This document shows, piece after piece, positions 9,773-19,754 of a stretch of 21,237 bases of DNA. Source of the stretch: Hypholoma sublateritium FD-334 SS-4 (lineage: Eukaryota > Basidiomycota > Agaricomycetes > Agaricales > Strophariaceae); assembly GCA_000827495.1 (NCBI GenBank), contig KN817606.1, forward strand, positions 149,035 to 170,271. Direction: 5' to 3'. Each line of letters begins with the position of its first letter. Within the stretch, counting starts at the first letter, position 1. The notes under the pieces are model-generated. The model had not been told where the DNA came from and ran no database searches. It saw nothing but the letters and a program-made list of their open reading frames with translations. Both the position numbers and the translations under genes were made by a program.

Positions 9773-12113
9773 TCAGAAAAGCTTCTGGAGAAAGAGTAGG
9801 GTTGCTGTGAGTATTCCACGAATTCGACCGGATGTTTGGACACCCCCATTTTCGCGGAGGAAAGACACAATCTCTGGGTGTCTGTATTTCACTGCCTGGT
9901 CAAGTGGCGTCAGGGTTGGACCTGAACTTCTGTGAGCAGAGCATCCCAACCATCCAAATACAGGGCGTACGTGAGCCATTAACCTCTGCACCATTCTCAA
10001 CCAGGAAGCGCACAACCTCTAAATGGCCATCCTCCGAGGCAATATACAAAGGACACCCACCTGAACGCCTCTCAGCGGATGGGTGTAATCATTCAAACAC
10101 AAGCCATACTTAAGATGTTAATGTCCGCGCCTTTCTCGACCAGGAAGCGTACAACCTCTAAATGATTATTCATTGTTGCCATGAGCAACAACCGGCCACC
10201 TGAATGCCTCTCAGTGGATGGGCATAATTATGCAAACGCAGGGCGTACCTGAGTCATTAACGTCCGCGCCTTTCTCGACCAGGAAGCGCACAATCTCTAA
10301 ATGACCATTCATTGATGAAAGGCGCAAAGGAAAGCCATCTGATAGCCTCTCAGTGGACAGGAATAAGTATTTGAACACATGGCGTACTGCATCTGTTAAC
10401 GTCAGCTCCTTTCTCGAATAGGAAGCGCACAATCTCCAAATGACCACCCTCTGAGGCAGGACACAAAGACTGGCTGCCTGAATGGCTCTAAGCGGACGGG
10501 TATAGTGATTCAAACACAAGGCGCACCGAAGCTCTTGACATCCATGCCTTGCTCAACCAGGAAGCGCACAATTTCCAAATGGCCTTTCATTGAAGCAGAG
10601 CACAAAGGCTCACTGTCTGAATGCCTCTCAGCGGACGGGCATAAGCAATCAATTAATCAAACACAGGGCGTACCAAAGCTGTTAACGTCCGCGCCTTTCT
10701 CAACCAGGAAGCGTACAATCTCTAAATGGCCATGCATTGCGGCAAGGACCACAAGGCGGTTGATATCCATGCCTCGTGTAAAGTGTGAGCGAAGAATTTC
10801 CACGTCGCCCTGTGTTGCTGCAACTACCAGAACAGTGTACCAATCCGCCCCATTCTCACGCAGAAAATGCACCATGTCCAATTGGCTCTCGTTATGCGCT
10901 CGAAGTAGCCAAGTACTGTCCACATTGACTGGAGGCGAGCATGAGTGAGGTGTTGCAAGCTGCTGCCTCTATACATACCTGGCGTGTCCCCAAGAAGCCA
11001 TCTCCAGTGATAAACATCGCTCCAAGGCACCGTGGGATCATATTCGCGAAAGCCCCTCACCGCGCGTCCCCACTCTGTTTCCCCTACAAATGGTAACACC
11101 AAAGTCGTTGTCGTCAACAGGTACCTAATCAGTCCCCGGATTGGAAGTACAAGAAGCAGTAACGCAAGTGTCTGCCCCAGCGTCCAAACAGTATCCTCGC
11201 CCGCCTCACGTGATTCATTCCGGGATATAGAGAGCTCAGTGTCAATGACGAAAATTATGTTTATGGCGAAAAGCAGAACAAGGCCAAGCGCCACACACCA
11301 CACTGCTACCGACTCCCACTTTTTTGGATCACTCCACTGTCCAAGAGGGCAGAGAAAATAAGGAATGAGGATCAAGGCTGTGGGAAGGACGAGGTTGACG
11401 ATGGGAGTCAGGACCGCGGCGTAGAAGATGAGGGAGATGACCCGTAGCCGCGGAGACACCATGGGCAAAGTGTGGCTGAGAACGGAGATGGTGGCGCTTG
11501 GCGAGCACGACGGCGAGCTGCCGAAGCTCACAGGACTGGACCAGAGCCAGACGCCTACCCCACCCATGAGCGAGAGGTGGAGACTGCCAATCCAGACAGC
11601 TGAATCTAGCAAGGACTCCGGTTCCTCCTGTTCAGATTGATATGTCTTGTCTGGTTGCTGCTCTGTAGATATGCCTGCCGGCTCAACGTCCTCAGGTGTA
11701 GACTTATGGGCTGTGGTGCCCTTGGAAGATCGGCGAAAGAGACGAGGTACGACTGCCCCCCAGCTCCACTCCCCAGGTGGCGAGCTCCAGATTTTGCGAT
11801 GGAGGAAGAGAACAAGGTAGATAAATGTATTCGTGTTGTTCAGCCAGCTCAGATTCAGTACGAGCGCGAGGTGGTAGTTGTCCAAACCGTGATCTGTTTT
11901 TGCCTGTATGATAGCGGATATCAGCAGACCAAAGGCAGTGAGGAGGATGTTAGTTGACTGATCCTTGATGAATTGGCGCTCGTTATTGCTGATTTTTCCG
12001 TCATTGAACAGAGCGACGGCGGCGGGGACGAAGCTGAGGAGGTTTTGGGCGTAAGTCGCGGAGCGGACGCCAATACCAGAGATATCGGTGTTGGTACAGT
12101 TGGGACTTGCCAT
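9773..12113 (-). CDS. multi-pass membrane protein fused to a C-terminal ankyrin-repeat array, eight exons
   Basis: I infer exons at 12113-10979, 10928-10674, 10616-10527, 10477-10388, 10338-10249, 10199-10110, 10060-9971 and 9921-9773. Together they give 663 codons (662 residues plus stop). All introns are phase 1, with GT donors and CAG acceptors. I start at MASPNCTNTD, a conserved start I recognise; a Met 30 codons upstream (12203) is also in frame. Exon 1 (378 residues) carries about six or seven hydrophobic spans near residues 53-71, 83-105, 172-192, 223-255, 268-290 and 309-335, with a polar loop near 125-170. The 50-nt intron 10929-10978 joins it in frame to ankyrin repeats (GHLEIVRFLVEKGADVN). 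Exons 3-7 each encode exactly one 30-residue repeat. The last exon ends with a diverged repeat. This would place an ankyrin scaffold on a membrane; ligand and role are unknown. Confidence 0.83.
9922..10673 (-). repeat. tandem exon-intron cassettes (90-nt ankyrin exon + 49-nt intron)
   Basis: The core ccaggaagcg (minus strand: part of VRFLVE) begins at 10001, 10140, 10279, 10418 (as ataggaagcg), 10557 and 10704, which gives spacings of 139, 139, 139, 139 and 147. Each unit is a 90-nt exon for one ankyrin repeat plus a 49-nt intron; the most upstream intron is 57 nt. Introns are similar to each other: gtacgccctgtgtttg at the donor side and gctgagaggcattcag at the acceptor side. All junctions are phase 1, so a cassette can be added or lost without breaking the frame. 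Confidence 0.92.
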
Positions 12114-12879
12114 GGTAGTGGGGAAAGAATTAAAGGTAACTGGCATTACACACGTTAGGGTCGTGGTCGTCAGACAGATCCGTGTTGTATGGAAATCAGA
12201 CATCCAAAGAATGTAATTCCTGCTATACTGTTGCCATCTAGTAAAGAAATACGAGGAAATATATATTTACAAGAAATCAATGATGGTAGTCATGATCGGT
12301 GACCAGCAATGTCTAAGTTCACGTATATAACTCTGCCTGTTTTGATCCAATCAACAAGCTGTTTAGAGGTTCGATAGACAATTCGCAAAAGGAGCATTTC
12401 TGCCAAGTAACTAAGAAATTTGGGAATATCTGGACCCTGTATACATTTTGCACAAATTAGGTGGTGACTAGGCCGGGAGCACCATAGCACATAAAACATG
12501 CGCCATAATTTCCCGACACACGCAGCCCATCCGCGTTCTCCCATGCGTATATATAGCGTATCGTACAAGTCAAAACGCGCCTGACGCTCTTCTTACATCG
12601 CAGCGCTCACACGTCCTTATTATTCTTAGATATGTCACTCTGACGCCAGTCGCGGTGAGCACCGGTGGATCGTTTAAAATTTCCCTGTGATAAAGTAAAT
12701 AAATATACATGTTTTTGACAAGACACAATCAATCGCGTTGAGCCTCCACAACCTAATGGGACTCATGTCATCAGTGCGGAGGATTTGTTATCTTCGCCGT
12801 TTATCCATAAAGAAACAAATTACAATCCGAATAAAGTCAGTGGTATATACACTAACCATCATATAGCTGATCCAGCGGT
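12114..12879. promoter_or_regulatory. divergent intergenic region between the ankyrin gene and the 12880 gene
   Basis: The two genes point away from each other, so this 766-bp stretch should hold both promoters. A TATA-like aaatatatattt at 12257-12268 lies about 145 bases upstream of the ankyrin-gene ATG. On the plus side, aaataaatatacatg near 12696 and ggtatatacac near 12841 are candidates. A 92-codon minus ORF at 12290-12568 shows no family features and I leave it out. These are weak calls from sequence look alone. Confidence 0.4.
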
Positions 12880-13608
12880 ATGCCGTCGCCCTCCGATTTT
12901 GTCCACTTCAACAGAGACGACTACCAGAAAAAGGTGCACACCAGGCTCTGGAACGATCGCACAGGCTTTGCAGACCTAGAAGTAAACATACGGAAGAAGC
13001 GCTCAAGCTTGCTTGGAAACAAAGTCCATATCGTCATTGCCGCCCTCTCTGCGATCCCTACCGCGGGATCCACGCTGAGTTCCGCGTTCGTCAGCGCCCG
13101 CAGCATCTACATTTCGGCTGCAAAGCTGAAAATCCTCGAGGATGAGTAGAGGAATAAGCCCCTACCGCGGAACTGGGCGGATAAAGACTCGCTCGCCACA
13201 ATTGCCATTGCCGCGACCACGGGTGTCTTGGGCGCTCTGGTCGACCTGGGCTCTATCGGACTCCCGACTCATTCTTTGGATCCACTCATGTTTCCAACAG
13301 TCGACGCATTCGCACACGGGATCATGTCCCACTACTCGCCGGAAGCCATTGTCACGACGGTTGATTATCTGGGAGGCAAGACGGCGAGCGCAATTGCGAG
13401 CTCTGGGCATGCTGGACACAATAATTGGGAGAAGAACCAACAGGTACAACACTGACCGGACCAGTCAGCGTACCAGGCGCAGAGTTACCGCCCACAGTGC
13501 CAGCCGCAGTTCCAGCCACCGTTCCAGCCGCAATACCCGCCGCAAAATCAACAGCCGCCACCGTACCAGCAATCGCAGCAAAAGATTTATGGGTATCCAT
13601 GTAGATAG
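12880..13608 (+). pseudogene. conserved fungal hypothetical protein gene with two in-frame stops
   Basis: One reading frame runs from ATG at 12880 to TAG at 13606-13608, 242 codons plus stop. It is broken only by TAG at codon 90 (13147-13149) and TGA at codon 192 (13453-13455). The N-terminal part (FNRDDYQKKVHTRLWNDRT, then KKRSSLLGNKVHIVIAALSA) looks like an Agaricomycete family I recognise without a name. It continues past the first stop into NKPLPRNWADKDSLATIAI and a hydrophobic segment, and past the second into a Gln/Pro/Tyr-rich tail (QPQFQPPFQPQYPPQNQQ). Such a tail in frame argues that the gene was whole recently. In relatives I would expect Trp at codon 90, one base from TAG. No intron that removes either stop while keeping the frame is convincing. 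It is probably a young pseudogene; readthrough or a sequencing error is possible. Confidence 0.7.
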
Positions 13609-13889
13609 GCATGAGGCCTGACACTACCAGGTACCCAGATACGTCAGGATATGAGCGGATGGATCGCAGGACGGTTCCATTGTAATTTCCTATTATATTA
13701 CTGAACACATATCTATACATTGGATATGATATTACAAGACGATACGAAGACGATACGGAGAGAGCGAACCTTCCAATTTCGTAGCTTCACGCGGCTCTCC
13801 GCCCTATATACCTTGTGTGTCTAATTAATGAGGCGTTCCACGGGCACACGGAATACGCTCTTTACATTAACACCAGCTTATACCCCCAC
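13609..13889. other. intergenic spacer after the 12880 gene
   Basis: AT-rich sequence containing a short duplication (gacgatacg twice, near 13737-13757) and a ccctatatacc at about 13801. No gene is supported. The next C-rich unit begins near 13890. Confidence 0.4.
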
Positions 13890-15880
13890 CGACATGCACT
13901 TGATTTGCAGCCTCACCGTGCGGGCGGGCCGGGATGCTAAAAATACCCCTATCTGCGTACTGAATCAGCTCGTGCTCACCGGCACGAGTGCTTCGACTCG
14001 ACGACCATCATCCAGTGCAATCCCTCCAGCGATGTCCACAACCAGCATCTTCCCGCCGTCTCAATCGACGCAGTATCGATTTCAATTCTTTGTCCAACCC
14101 CTGACAGATGTATTCCCGCACATCGCCCCGCCAGCTCAACGCAGCAACGACTTCCTGCGGGTGCGCGCCAGGCGCGGACCTCGCCCCGCCCCGCGCCCTG
14201 AGGATATGCATGGGAGTTCCTTACTGAATCCAACGCGCGGATCTTTCTCCGCGAGGACCCTTGTCTTTCGTGTCCAGCGCCCGCCATCTCTTCGATCCGC
14301 TCCGCGCAGCGATACAGCGCCTAAACGCACCAATATCTACTCAATCGCCGTTCTTCCAGAACTTTATCTTCCTGATTCCTAAAACCGCAAGCATGCTTCG
14401 ATCTGCCATAGCTCCTTCCAAAAGTCGTGCCCACAGCGCATACATCGCCGTCGCCCTTTCCAGCGCATTCGCCACAATTCGAACCGTCCTTATCGATGGC
14501 ACGCCGGCCGCTTTCATCATATACTCCATCGCATCCACTTCCGTCCGCCGAGAATCCGAAACCCCGTGTGGGGAAGAGTATGCGTAATGAGTCACTGGCA
14601 AACTGAATAGCGGCTGGCCTACATCGATCTGGTCTGCCGTGCTGCGCGAGCCACGCCCGTCTCCTACACTCCACCGCGCATTCATGTATGTCGTTTCCAT
14701 TCACCTACGTGAAACTAGGCCGTACGTCATCCCATCGTCTTCCGCCGCCTGCATGGCGCCCGATCTCGCTCCCGCGGGATTAAGAGCCCAGCGTGCCCTC
14801 GCCCGCATACGCGCGCATCCCGCTAGTGGGCTGGCCTCCACATCCCATCCATGCGCGTTGGCTGCGCATCGCTCACCCTCCCCCTAACTGCATGCGCGTC
14901 TCTTCCCTGTGTACTCCCCTTCAATTTATCGGTTCATTATCACGGGCCCGGGGCCGTACGCCTTCTGCGCGGGCAGACATCTACGGCGCATCGCATCAGC
15001 GGGGCAGCGCTGCGCGTGTACATAACATTGCACGCACGCGCGCACCTCGCTGTCTTCCAGCCATTCTGCTCCTCCGCGCACTTGCGCTATCATCGCTGCG
15101 TTTCGTGCACCCAAGTGCGCTTGCTCCAGGATATTGCATCGCGCGCACCGCGGCCGCCGGCGCGGATCGAGGCCGACTCTACATCAGCATGCAGCGAAGC
15201 CGCTACTGCCGACTGAATTTATCGCGTCTCTCATTTGCGCCCGCGCCCGTGCGCATTGTGCGTCTTTCCCTGTACGCACCGCACATATCCATGTGGCTCT
15301 GCTTCCCTCTCCGCTGATACTCGCCGATCAAGCGCCCAGCACGCACTCTCCCTTTCCTTGCTTGCTGCCACCTGGACGGGGCTTGATATTTCTACAAAGG
15401 GGTGTAGTGCGCCGCGTGCCCTCGCACATGTGCACACTCACCCCTTTTGTGCCAATAGTATATCCCCTGTCCATGCGCGCAACCTGCGCCGCCGTTTATT
15501 GCACGCTTGCTTCCGACAGGCGTACACTCCTCTCGTTCACTCTCTCGAACGTGCGCCTCCCATGTCCCTTTGCGGACCCCAATACATACATTCCCACCAA
15601 TTTTAGGATAGTCTTGGACCTCCAAGGATCCGGCCTAGCATCCAAACCCCGGCACAGACGCACCCTGCGCCCTCCGAGTCCGACGTTCGACCCATCCACC
15701 GCACGCTGCTGATCCACTGCGCGTCCGCATCCGCACCCACTGCACCACACCCTCGCGCGCCTCGGTGGAGCGCACGCGCTGTCTATGACATCGGCTTGCA
15801 TTGATCTGCCTACGTCTGTCGAGCGCGTTACATCGCGCGCTCCCCGCGCCAGCGGCCTGGCCCGAGATGGCTGATCCTCG
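13890..15880. repeat. C-rich block repeat, unit U4
   Basis: Nearly full unit, syntenic with U3. Blocks: gctaaaaatacccctat near 13936; ctgcgggtgcgcgccaggcg near 14155; aacgcgcggatctttctccgcg near 14233; gcagcgatacagcgcctaaa near 14305; gccgcctgcatggcgcccg near 14744; ccagcgtgccctcgcccgca near 14789; gcgcgttggctgcgcatcgc near 14852; atcagcggggcagcg near 14995; agtgcgcttgctccagg near 15114; gccacctggacggggc near 15366; caaaggggtgtagtgcgccg near 15395; and gtccatgcgcgcaacctgcg near 15470. The many ORFs here are short, overlap on both strands, and look like products of GC-rich sequence with few stops. Confidence 0.68.
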
Positions 15881-15900
15881 ATTAGATTAGATTAGATTTT
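15881..15900. repeat. (GATTA)n microsatellite at the U4/U5 junction
   Basis: About three to four copies of attag followed by a T run, placed directly before the next unit's anchor (gaaaaaatacgg at 15903). It marks a unit boundary and could be a 3' tail of the upstream unit. Confidence 0.6.
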
Positions 15901-17770
15901 TTGAAAAAATACGGATACGGACCGGGAATCGCCGCCCATCTCTTCCCACGCCCGGGCCCATTATATCGGTCTCTCTCTCCCATCGATACTCTCACTGCCA
16001 TCTGCAGCCAGTTAGCAGCCAGCACATTCTACTCGAACATTTCTTCGTTTACATCGCCACAATAGAACTCCATAGGTCCAGCTCGTCTATAGTGCACGCC
16101 CTACAGATGCCTCAACACCCTGAAACTGGCCTGCGGTGCCTCGCCGCGAGCGCCCGCCCAGCTCACGCAGGCGTCTTCTCTGGATCTCCACATGGTACCC
16201 GAACCCCCAGCGCACAAATTGGTGATTCCGTCGTACACGTCCCCCCATCCACGCACTATCCATAGCCAACATGCCGTCCAGCCCAGATGCCGCAGGCTGT
16301 GCCCATCGTTCTTTGCATCGCATCTGCATCCGCACCGTGTACACCTAGAAAGAGAGGAGCGCATGCGCTGCATTTCTTCCGAGCGGCAGCCTGCGTCGGG
16401 GCTGCTTGCTAAGCGCTGGACGCTGACCTCGCGGGGATCAGTCCGCTGCGGGCCCTCGCACGCACACCCCGCTCAGCGACATAAAGTATCCGAGTCTACC
16501 TCATCCATGCGCATGGACTGTGCCTCTACCAGTCTGACAGATGGTCTCACCACAATCGTTATCCTTTCCTGGACCGTGCGCTGCCCGGGCGCGGGCGGAG
16601 GAAGGTATACAAGCGGAGCTGGGCGCCTGTGTGCCTTCGCACGCATGCGCGCACCCTGCTTTGTGCCCTATATTCCTGTATCTGTCCGCGCCCGCACTGT
16701 ACTAGACGCCATGGAACCTAGATGCTCACGGATATTGCGTTCCGTGCGCAGTATACATTTCGCGCCGCGTATACAACACAAATACATCCGCGCTATCAAA
16801 GCACACCACGCCTATCGTCTGCTCATCTACGCCGGCCACCGCCCCCGTTCCCTGCTCCCTCTTTCTTATTCTGAATCGTATGCCACCGGTCGTCTCTACT
16901 CTAATCTTTGCCCACCGAGCGCCCAGCGCCCATAATCCCATCGCACGCGCCGCCTGCACCCTGGACGGGTGCGATGCATTTTATTCCAACGGGGCGCGCG
17001 CGCCCCTTTCCGCGGTCAAGTCTACGCCACCCGTCCATGCGCACGAACTGCGCCGCCGCCAGTCGAACGCCGCCTCCGCCGGGCCCATTCCCCATCATTC
17101 ATATTCTATGAATCAACCTAAACCGTGCACCCCCCATGTAGAGTACAGCGGACACGACATCAGGGGCGCTGCTTGCGCGCGTGGCCCGGACCGCCCGAGC
17201 ACACCCAGTCCGTGTAGTAACCGCGGCGCGCTCTCCGGCAACGCCTGGACGGGGAAGACGGCGCTTAATTCGCGGGGTGCGTTGCGTTAAATTGCGTGCC
17301 TCGCACACGTGCGCGCACCCCGCTGGAGGCGTCATCGTTCAGGCCCGTCCACGCATCCGCCAGTCGCGCGCTCGCGTCCACCACCCTGGAGTATTTCTCT
17401 ATCCCGCGTACCACGCGCTCACGAGGGCGGACATGCTGACTCAGCTGGGTAAAGCGGGCTGTGCGTTACGCCCCGCTGATTTCGTCTGTGTGTAAGTGCT
17501 GCTTGGCGCGGAGCCATCTGCTCTGACGGCACGCAGCGGCGTGTCTGCCTGTACTTTCTGTAGACGACGCGGACGGCGCCCCTGGTGTCAACCGCGTATC
17601 GACGCTCCGGCGTCCGCCAGCAACCTCACGAATCGCGTCATGTATGCCATCTCGGGCGAGAATAATACCGAGCCCCGTTATTCCTGAACTGAAGCGCGTC
17701 ATATATGGCGTCTCTGGACCCTGGAATTCGTGGAACCCGATGTCCTACTACAGCCAGATTTTCCTTTTTC
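15901..17770. repeat. C-rich block repeat, unit U5 (more diverged)
   Basis: Blocks: gaaaaaatacgg at 15903; gccatctgcagccagt near 15998; aacaccctgaaactggcctgc near 16113 followed by ggtgcctcgccgcgagcg; a decayed gctggacgctgacctcgcgg near 16415; ccatgcgcatggactg near 16507; gccttcgcacgcatgcgcgca near 16635; cctggacgggtgcg near 16961; ccgtccatgcgcacgaactg near 17030; and gcctggacggggaag near 17240 followed by gcctcgcacacgtgcgcgcac near 17297. It has extra copies of the later blocks, so it may itself be a composite. No supported gene. Confidence 0.58.
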
Positions 17771-19378
17771 GTCAATTTTCATTGTGCTGTTGCTAAAAAT
17801 ACCTGCGGCCCGGGCTTCCGTCCACTCACCGTCATCGCTTCCCACGCCTCGTCAGCTCGACACGACATCTGCAGCTTGTCTGCAGCCAGTCAACTACACT
17901 CTGCCCGCCATTTCCTCGTACACGTCGCCACAAGAGCGCTGAGGAGTCCAAACTCGCATGATGATCTTCTAGTTTACTCTAGGGAAGCACTCCGCAGCTT
18001 TTAACACCCTGAAATTGGCCAGGGCTGCCCTATCTTTCACTCACACTCTGCCCACTATCCTCGACCTGCCCCACCGTCTAAATCCACCACATTCTGCCCA
18101 ATCACCGGACTTTCGGTACTCCTCTTCTCGCCCCTCACACTGCGTCAGATCTTCAAGATCTGAAGCTGAAGCCTGCTCAAAGATCTAATCGAAATCACTG
18201 ATCCCCACGTCCACGCCCGCCCCACCCACCGATGCACTGCGCACCGCCGAGCCCAACACAGTACACACAAGCCTCGCCTCTGGCCTCCGCATCCGCTGAT
18301 TCGCACACTCGCGCCGCGCAGCAGAGCGCATACGTAGACAATTGGTTTACCGGAAGTTGGCCTGCGTCGATCTGCCCTGGCACACGAAGCGATGCCGCCG
18401 TGAAATTATCGCCCTCCCTCCCCCGACCCGGTCCATCTATCTCCCGGAGATCGACGACCGAGACACTACAAGCCGTGCTCGTCTTGGTCTTCATTGCATC
18501 CGCCTGCGCACCTGCCGCGTACACCTGGTGTTTACATCCAAGGAGGCGTGCGTCGATCTACCTCCGCACATAAAATGACGCCGCCATACACCACCCACCC
18601 TCCCTCACTCCGGTCCATCCATCGCCCAGATCACCCAGCACATGCACCAACCGCCGCCGCCCTTCCATCTTTCGCATTCCGCAGCCCGCTCGCCCGCGCG
18701 GAGGGAAGCTGCTCTGCATCAGCAGGCAGCGCATCCGCACCTGCTGATACCCGATGCTTTGACCACTTCCGCGTCGGCGTCTGTGCTTCGTGCCTTCCCG
18801 CGCGCGTGCATAGCGCAGCGCGTACCACATACCCTTCGCATACCGCATACAGTGCATCGGCTGGGCAGGTGTGGTCGTCTTTATGCGTCTAACCGCGCCC
18901 GCCCTCTTCTCATACTATTCGCTGACCCACCGCTCTCCGGCGCCGCCTGGACGGGTGCGATTCTTCGGCTTCCTGCGGGGCGCAGCGCGCTGCGTGCCTT
19001 CGCACGCGTTAGCGCGCGCCCAGCTCAAGATTGCTTGAATTGTAACTGTCCACGCGCGCGACCAGCGCCGCCACCAGGCGAACGCCGCTTTTGCCGTGCT
19101 TACTATCCCATTTTCATATTCTATAATTAACCTGGGTCCTGAACTGTGCGCCACCCGCCCCGTGTAGATTTCGCTGCGCGCTGCCTGGCGTCGCCTGGAC
19201 GGGGAATATGGTTCTAAATTGGCGGGGCGCGCTGCGCTGCGTGCACTCCCGCGGATGCGTAGGCACCCCGCTTCACCACGACTATTATACCCCGTCCACG
19301 CCTCTGCCAGCTGCGCGCTCGCGCCCACCACCATGCGCCACGCGCTCGCGCGGAAACACGGCGACGCTGACAGCTCAT
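17771..19378. repeat. C-rich block repeat, unit U6
   Basis: Blocks: gctaaaaatacctgcgg near 17791; acatctgcagcttgtctgc near 17864; aacaccctgaaattggccagg near 18004; a gtctaaatccaccacattc block near 18076; gccgcctggacgggtg near 18942; cagcgcgctgcgtgccttcg near 18981; gtccacgcgcgcgaccagcg near 19048; and cgcctggacggggaa near 19192 with gtgcactcccgcggatgcg after it. The unit ends against the second retroelement copy, between about 19365 and 19385. No supported coding sequence. Confidence 0.6.
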
Positions 19379-19486
19379 AAATGACACAGCCTCGTACTGG
19401 CAACGTCAAGTGGAGAAATGAGTGTTTGCGAGGGGATGAACANCTGGTGGAATTCCTGAACAAAAAACGTAGGGAAGGTGGGTGGG

Positions 19487-19655
19487 TGCTCGTAGAATCT
19501 GCGAGAGTGCGAGTCTGAGGAAGGGAAGATCGACTCTGCAAAATTCTATGCCTTTAACGTGGTTGACGGAAAGGGAAAAGTTTTCGTCACCCACGCCTGC
19601 TGTTACATAGACATTCTTCTGGTCACACTCGTATCTCGTGATCTCAGAATTTCAA
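19487..19655 (-). repeat. 169-bp retroelement terminal repeat, copy B (3' of YR)
   Basis: Matches 3018-3186 with three differences and has the same direction relative to the coding strand. Here it lies 3' of the YR rather than 5' of gag, so the element carries this sequence as a direct repeat at both ends, not as the inverted terminal repeats of classical DIRS. Confidence 0.92.
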
Positions 19656-19715
19656 TCTATGTCTGTCGCTGCGTGAGACGACGTGGAGATCAGACAAAAT
19701 GAACGAGTACACAAA

Positions 19716-19754
19716 ATTAGTCATACATGGTGTTTGTGTACACGTGTGACTAAT
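19716..19754. other. inverted repeat in the YR-to-terminal-repeat spacer
   Basis: Arms attagtca (19716-19723) and tgactaat (19747-19754) can pair around a loop that is GT-rich and partly self-complementary. A direct aatgaacgag also occurs on both sides (near 19688 and 19752). It could be a recombinase or RNA-processing site of the element, but that is inference. Confidence 0.45.

Noticed and set aside
9922..10673. The regular 139-bp spacing could suggest a CRISPR array or a plain satellite.
   Set aside because: The period resolves into 90-nt coding exons for ankyrin repeats plus introns; the repeat is eukaryotic gene structure.
12290..12568. A 92-codon minus-strand ORF in the divergent intergenic region.
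   Set aside because: No domain, no family resemblance, AT-rich promoter-like setting; could not be supported as a gene.
13146..13186. A possible intron starting gtagag and ending ataaag that would remove the TAG at codon 90.
   Set aside because: Only about 41 nt, and the downstream exon would be read in the wrong frame, losing the conserved-looking continuation.
13441..13461. A 21-nt GT...AG segment around the TGA at 13453 with a ctgac, which would remove the second stop in frame.
   Set aside because: Far shorter than any other intron here (49-94 nt) and too short for normal fungal splicing; in-frame length makes it look attractive by chance.
13882..19378. Many ORFs of 60-250 codons on both strands in the C-rich repeats (for example plus 16192-16935, plus 15134-15712, plus 8288-8956).
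   Set aside because: They overlap on both strands and in several frames, have Arg/Ser/Pro/His-rich low-complexity translations, are not conserved between repeat copies, and are expected by chance in GC-rich DNA with few stops.
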